From Streptomyces rubrogriseus (GTDB lineage Bacteria; Actinomycetota; Actinomycetes; Streptomycetales; Streptomycetaceae): a stretch of 64,000 nt of DNA. The stretch is taken from the NCBI RefSeq assembly GCF_027947575.1, contig NZ_CP116256.1, positions 5,580,001 through 5,644,000 on the forward strand. The letters are read 5' to 3'. Made by a program: the position numbers and the translations under genes. Below the pieces are notes generated by a model. That model worked only from the letters and a program-made list of their open reading frames with translations. It was not told the DNA's origin and ran no database searches. Shown here piece by piece: positions 63,207 to 64,000 of the stretch. Each line of letters opens with the position of its first letter. Positions within the stretch are counted from its first letter, which is position 1.

Positions 63207-64000
63207 ATGAGTGGAATACGCGTACGCACGAGAACCGCCGCCGCGGTCCTGGCCCTGGCCGCGGTCACCGTACCGGCCGCCACGGCGCACGCCGGTGCCC
63301 GGTGGTCCGCCGCCGACCTGACGGGCGTGGGCCACGCGGCGCTCACCGGCGTCACCAGGGTGGACGGCGACACCACCTGGGCTTACGGGGTCAAGGTCCG
63401 CCAGGAGGGCAAAGTCCAGCCCAGGACGCCCCTGCTGCTGGCCCGCGACGACGACGAGAGGTCCTGGCGGGAGATCCCCATGCCGGCGTTCGCCGACCGC
63501 GCCAACCAGATCAGCTCGATCGACGCCGTGTCCCAGGAGGACGCCTGGGCGGTCGGTCTGTACGAGGAGTCGCGCGGGGCCTTCCTCACCCAGCACTGGG
63601 ACGGCACCGAGTGGCGGGTGGTCGACGCGCCGGCGCCGGAGGGGATCCGGCTCGCCGGTGCGGGACTGCTGGACGTGTCGGCACGGGCCTCCGACGACGT
63701 GTGGGCGGTCGGCTGGCTCATCGTCGTCGACAGCGAGGTGCCCAACCCGGACAAGCCCGGGGGGACGATCCAGGAGACGCACGCCGAGGCGATGCTCCAG
63801 CACTGGGACGGCGAGGCGTGGCATCTCGTGCCCGTACCGGACGCCGCCTCGCTGTGGACGTACTCCGTCACCGCACTCGCCGACGACGACGTGTGGGTCT
63901 CCGGGTACACCTTGGACGACCGGCCCGCGATGCTGCACTACGACGGCTCTTCCTGGTCCCGCGTACCGGTCCCCTACGACGGGGTCAACGGCGAACTGAC
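63207..64000 (+). CDS. Secreted beta-propeller-like repeat protein (N-terminal part, cut by window edge)
   Basis: The first 264 residues are visible from ATG 63207 (GGGAGAG upstream). Signal peptide AAAVLALAAVTVPAATAHA. Then repeats of about 65 residues, each with a D-A/V-W-A/V-V/S-G strand (QEDAWAVG, SDDVWAVGW, DDDVWVSG) and an HWDGTEW-type strand (QHWDGTEWRVVDAP, QHWDGEAWHLVPVP, LHYDGSSWSRVPVP), as in bacterial secreted propellers. No catalytic residues can be assigned. It is divergent from the sigma factor gene, which may control it. Confidence 0.75.
   Translation, partial: MSGIRVRTRTAAAVLALAAVTVPAATAHAGARWSAADLTGVGHAALTGVTRVDGDTTWAYGVKVRQEGKVQPRTPLLLARDDDERSWREIPMPAFADRANQISSIDAVSQEDAWAVGLYEESRGAFLTQHWDGTEWRVVDAPAPEGIRLAGAGLLDVSARASDDVWAVGWLIVVDSEVPNPDKPGGTIQETHAEAMLQHWDGEAWHLVPVPDAASLWTYSVTALADDDVWVSGYTLDDRPAMLHYDGSSWSRVPVPYDGVNGEL

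Overview
This is chromosomal DNA of a Streptomyces. The signs are very high G+C, strong third-position GC bias, frequent GTG/TTG starts, ATGA/GTGA coupled operons, twin-arginine lipoprotein signals and many secreted CBM2 polysaccharidases. From memory, the gene order (respiratory nitrate reductase, cellulases, formate dehydrogenase, a FabH-like enzyme, a ROK/ABC sugar locus) looks like the S. coelicolor SCO6532-SCO6580 interval read in reverse. No phage, transposase, CRISPR, rRNA or tRNA was seen.

1-6.1 kb (minus strand): a tightly coupled ebo-type operon. The order is a myo-inositol-phosphate-synthase-like protein, EboC (UbiA-like prenyltransferase, carrying two apparent one-base deletions), a TIM-barrel isomerase, EboA, EboB, EboE and the start of EboF. 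6.3-17.7 kb (minus): a sugar locus with a ROK repressor, a three-component ABC importer, a Gfo/Idh oxidoreductase, a sugar-phosphate isomerase, and a 1238-residue secreted protein combining a PQQ-type beta-propeller, PKD, CBM6-like, ThuA and DUF1080 domains. Two matching 26-bp operator-like sites lie at the two ends of the locus.

18-28 kb: a FadR-type GntR regulator, a FabH-like ketosynthase, an OFA-family MFS carrier with a 50-residue partner, then a divergent operon for a PanE-like reductase, an NAD-dependent formate dehydrogenase and its maturation factor FdhD. The formate dehydrogenase catalytic subunit is split and permuted: its C-terminal part is encoded first and its N-terminal part last, around an FdsG-FdsB fusion. 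28-39 kb: a sialidase, an SBF-type transporter with a LysR regulator, an Lrp regulator with a drug-type MFS, an acyl-CoA synthetase, an aldo-keto reductase, a collapsed SDR gene and a His-rich methyltransferase.

39-51 kb: secreted plant-polymer enzymes (GH6 and GH48 cellulases divergent around CebR boxes, a GH74 xyloglucanase, a PL11 rhamnogalacturonan lyase). 50.7-55 kb: a pterin dehydratase, methyltransferases and two XRE regulators. 55.2-61.7 kb: narGHJI. 61.7-64 kb: a SigE-family sigma factor with its probable anti-sigma partner and the start of a secreted repeat protein.

Two themes cut across the window. Streptomyces-type palindromic repeats lie inside genes: in-frame in the formate dehydrogenase linker and in the sialidase, and at the deletion junction of the SDR gene. 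There are also four apparent single-base deletions (two in EboC, one in LysR, one in the PL11 signal peptide), which are either consensus errors or real decay.
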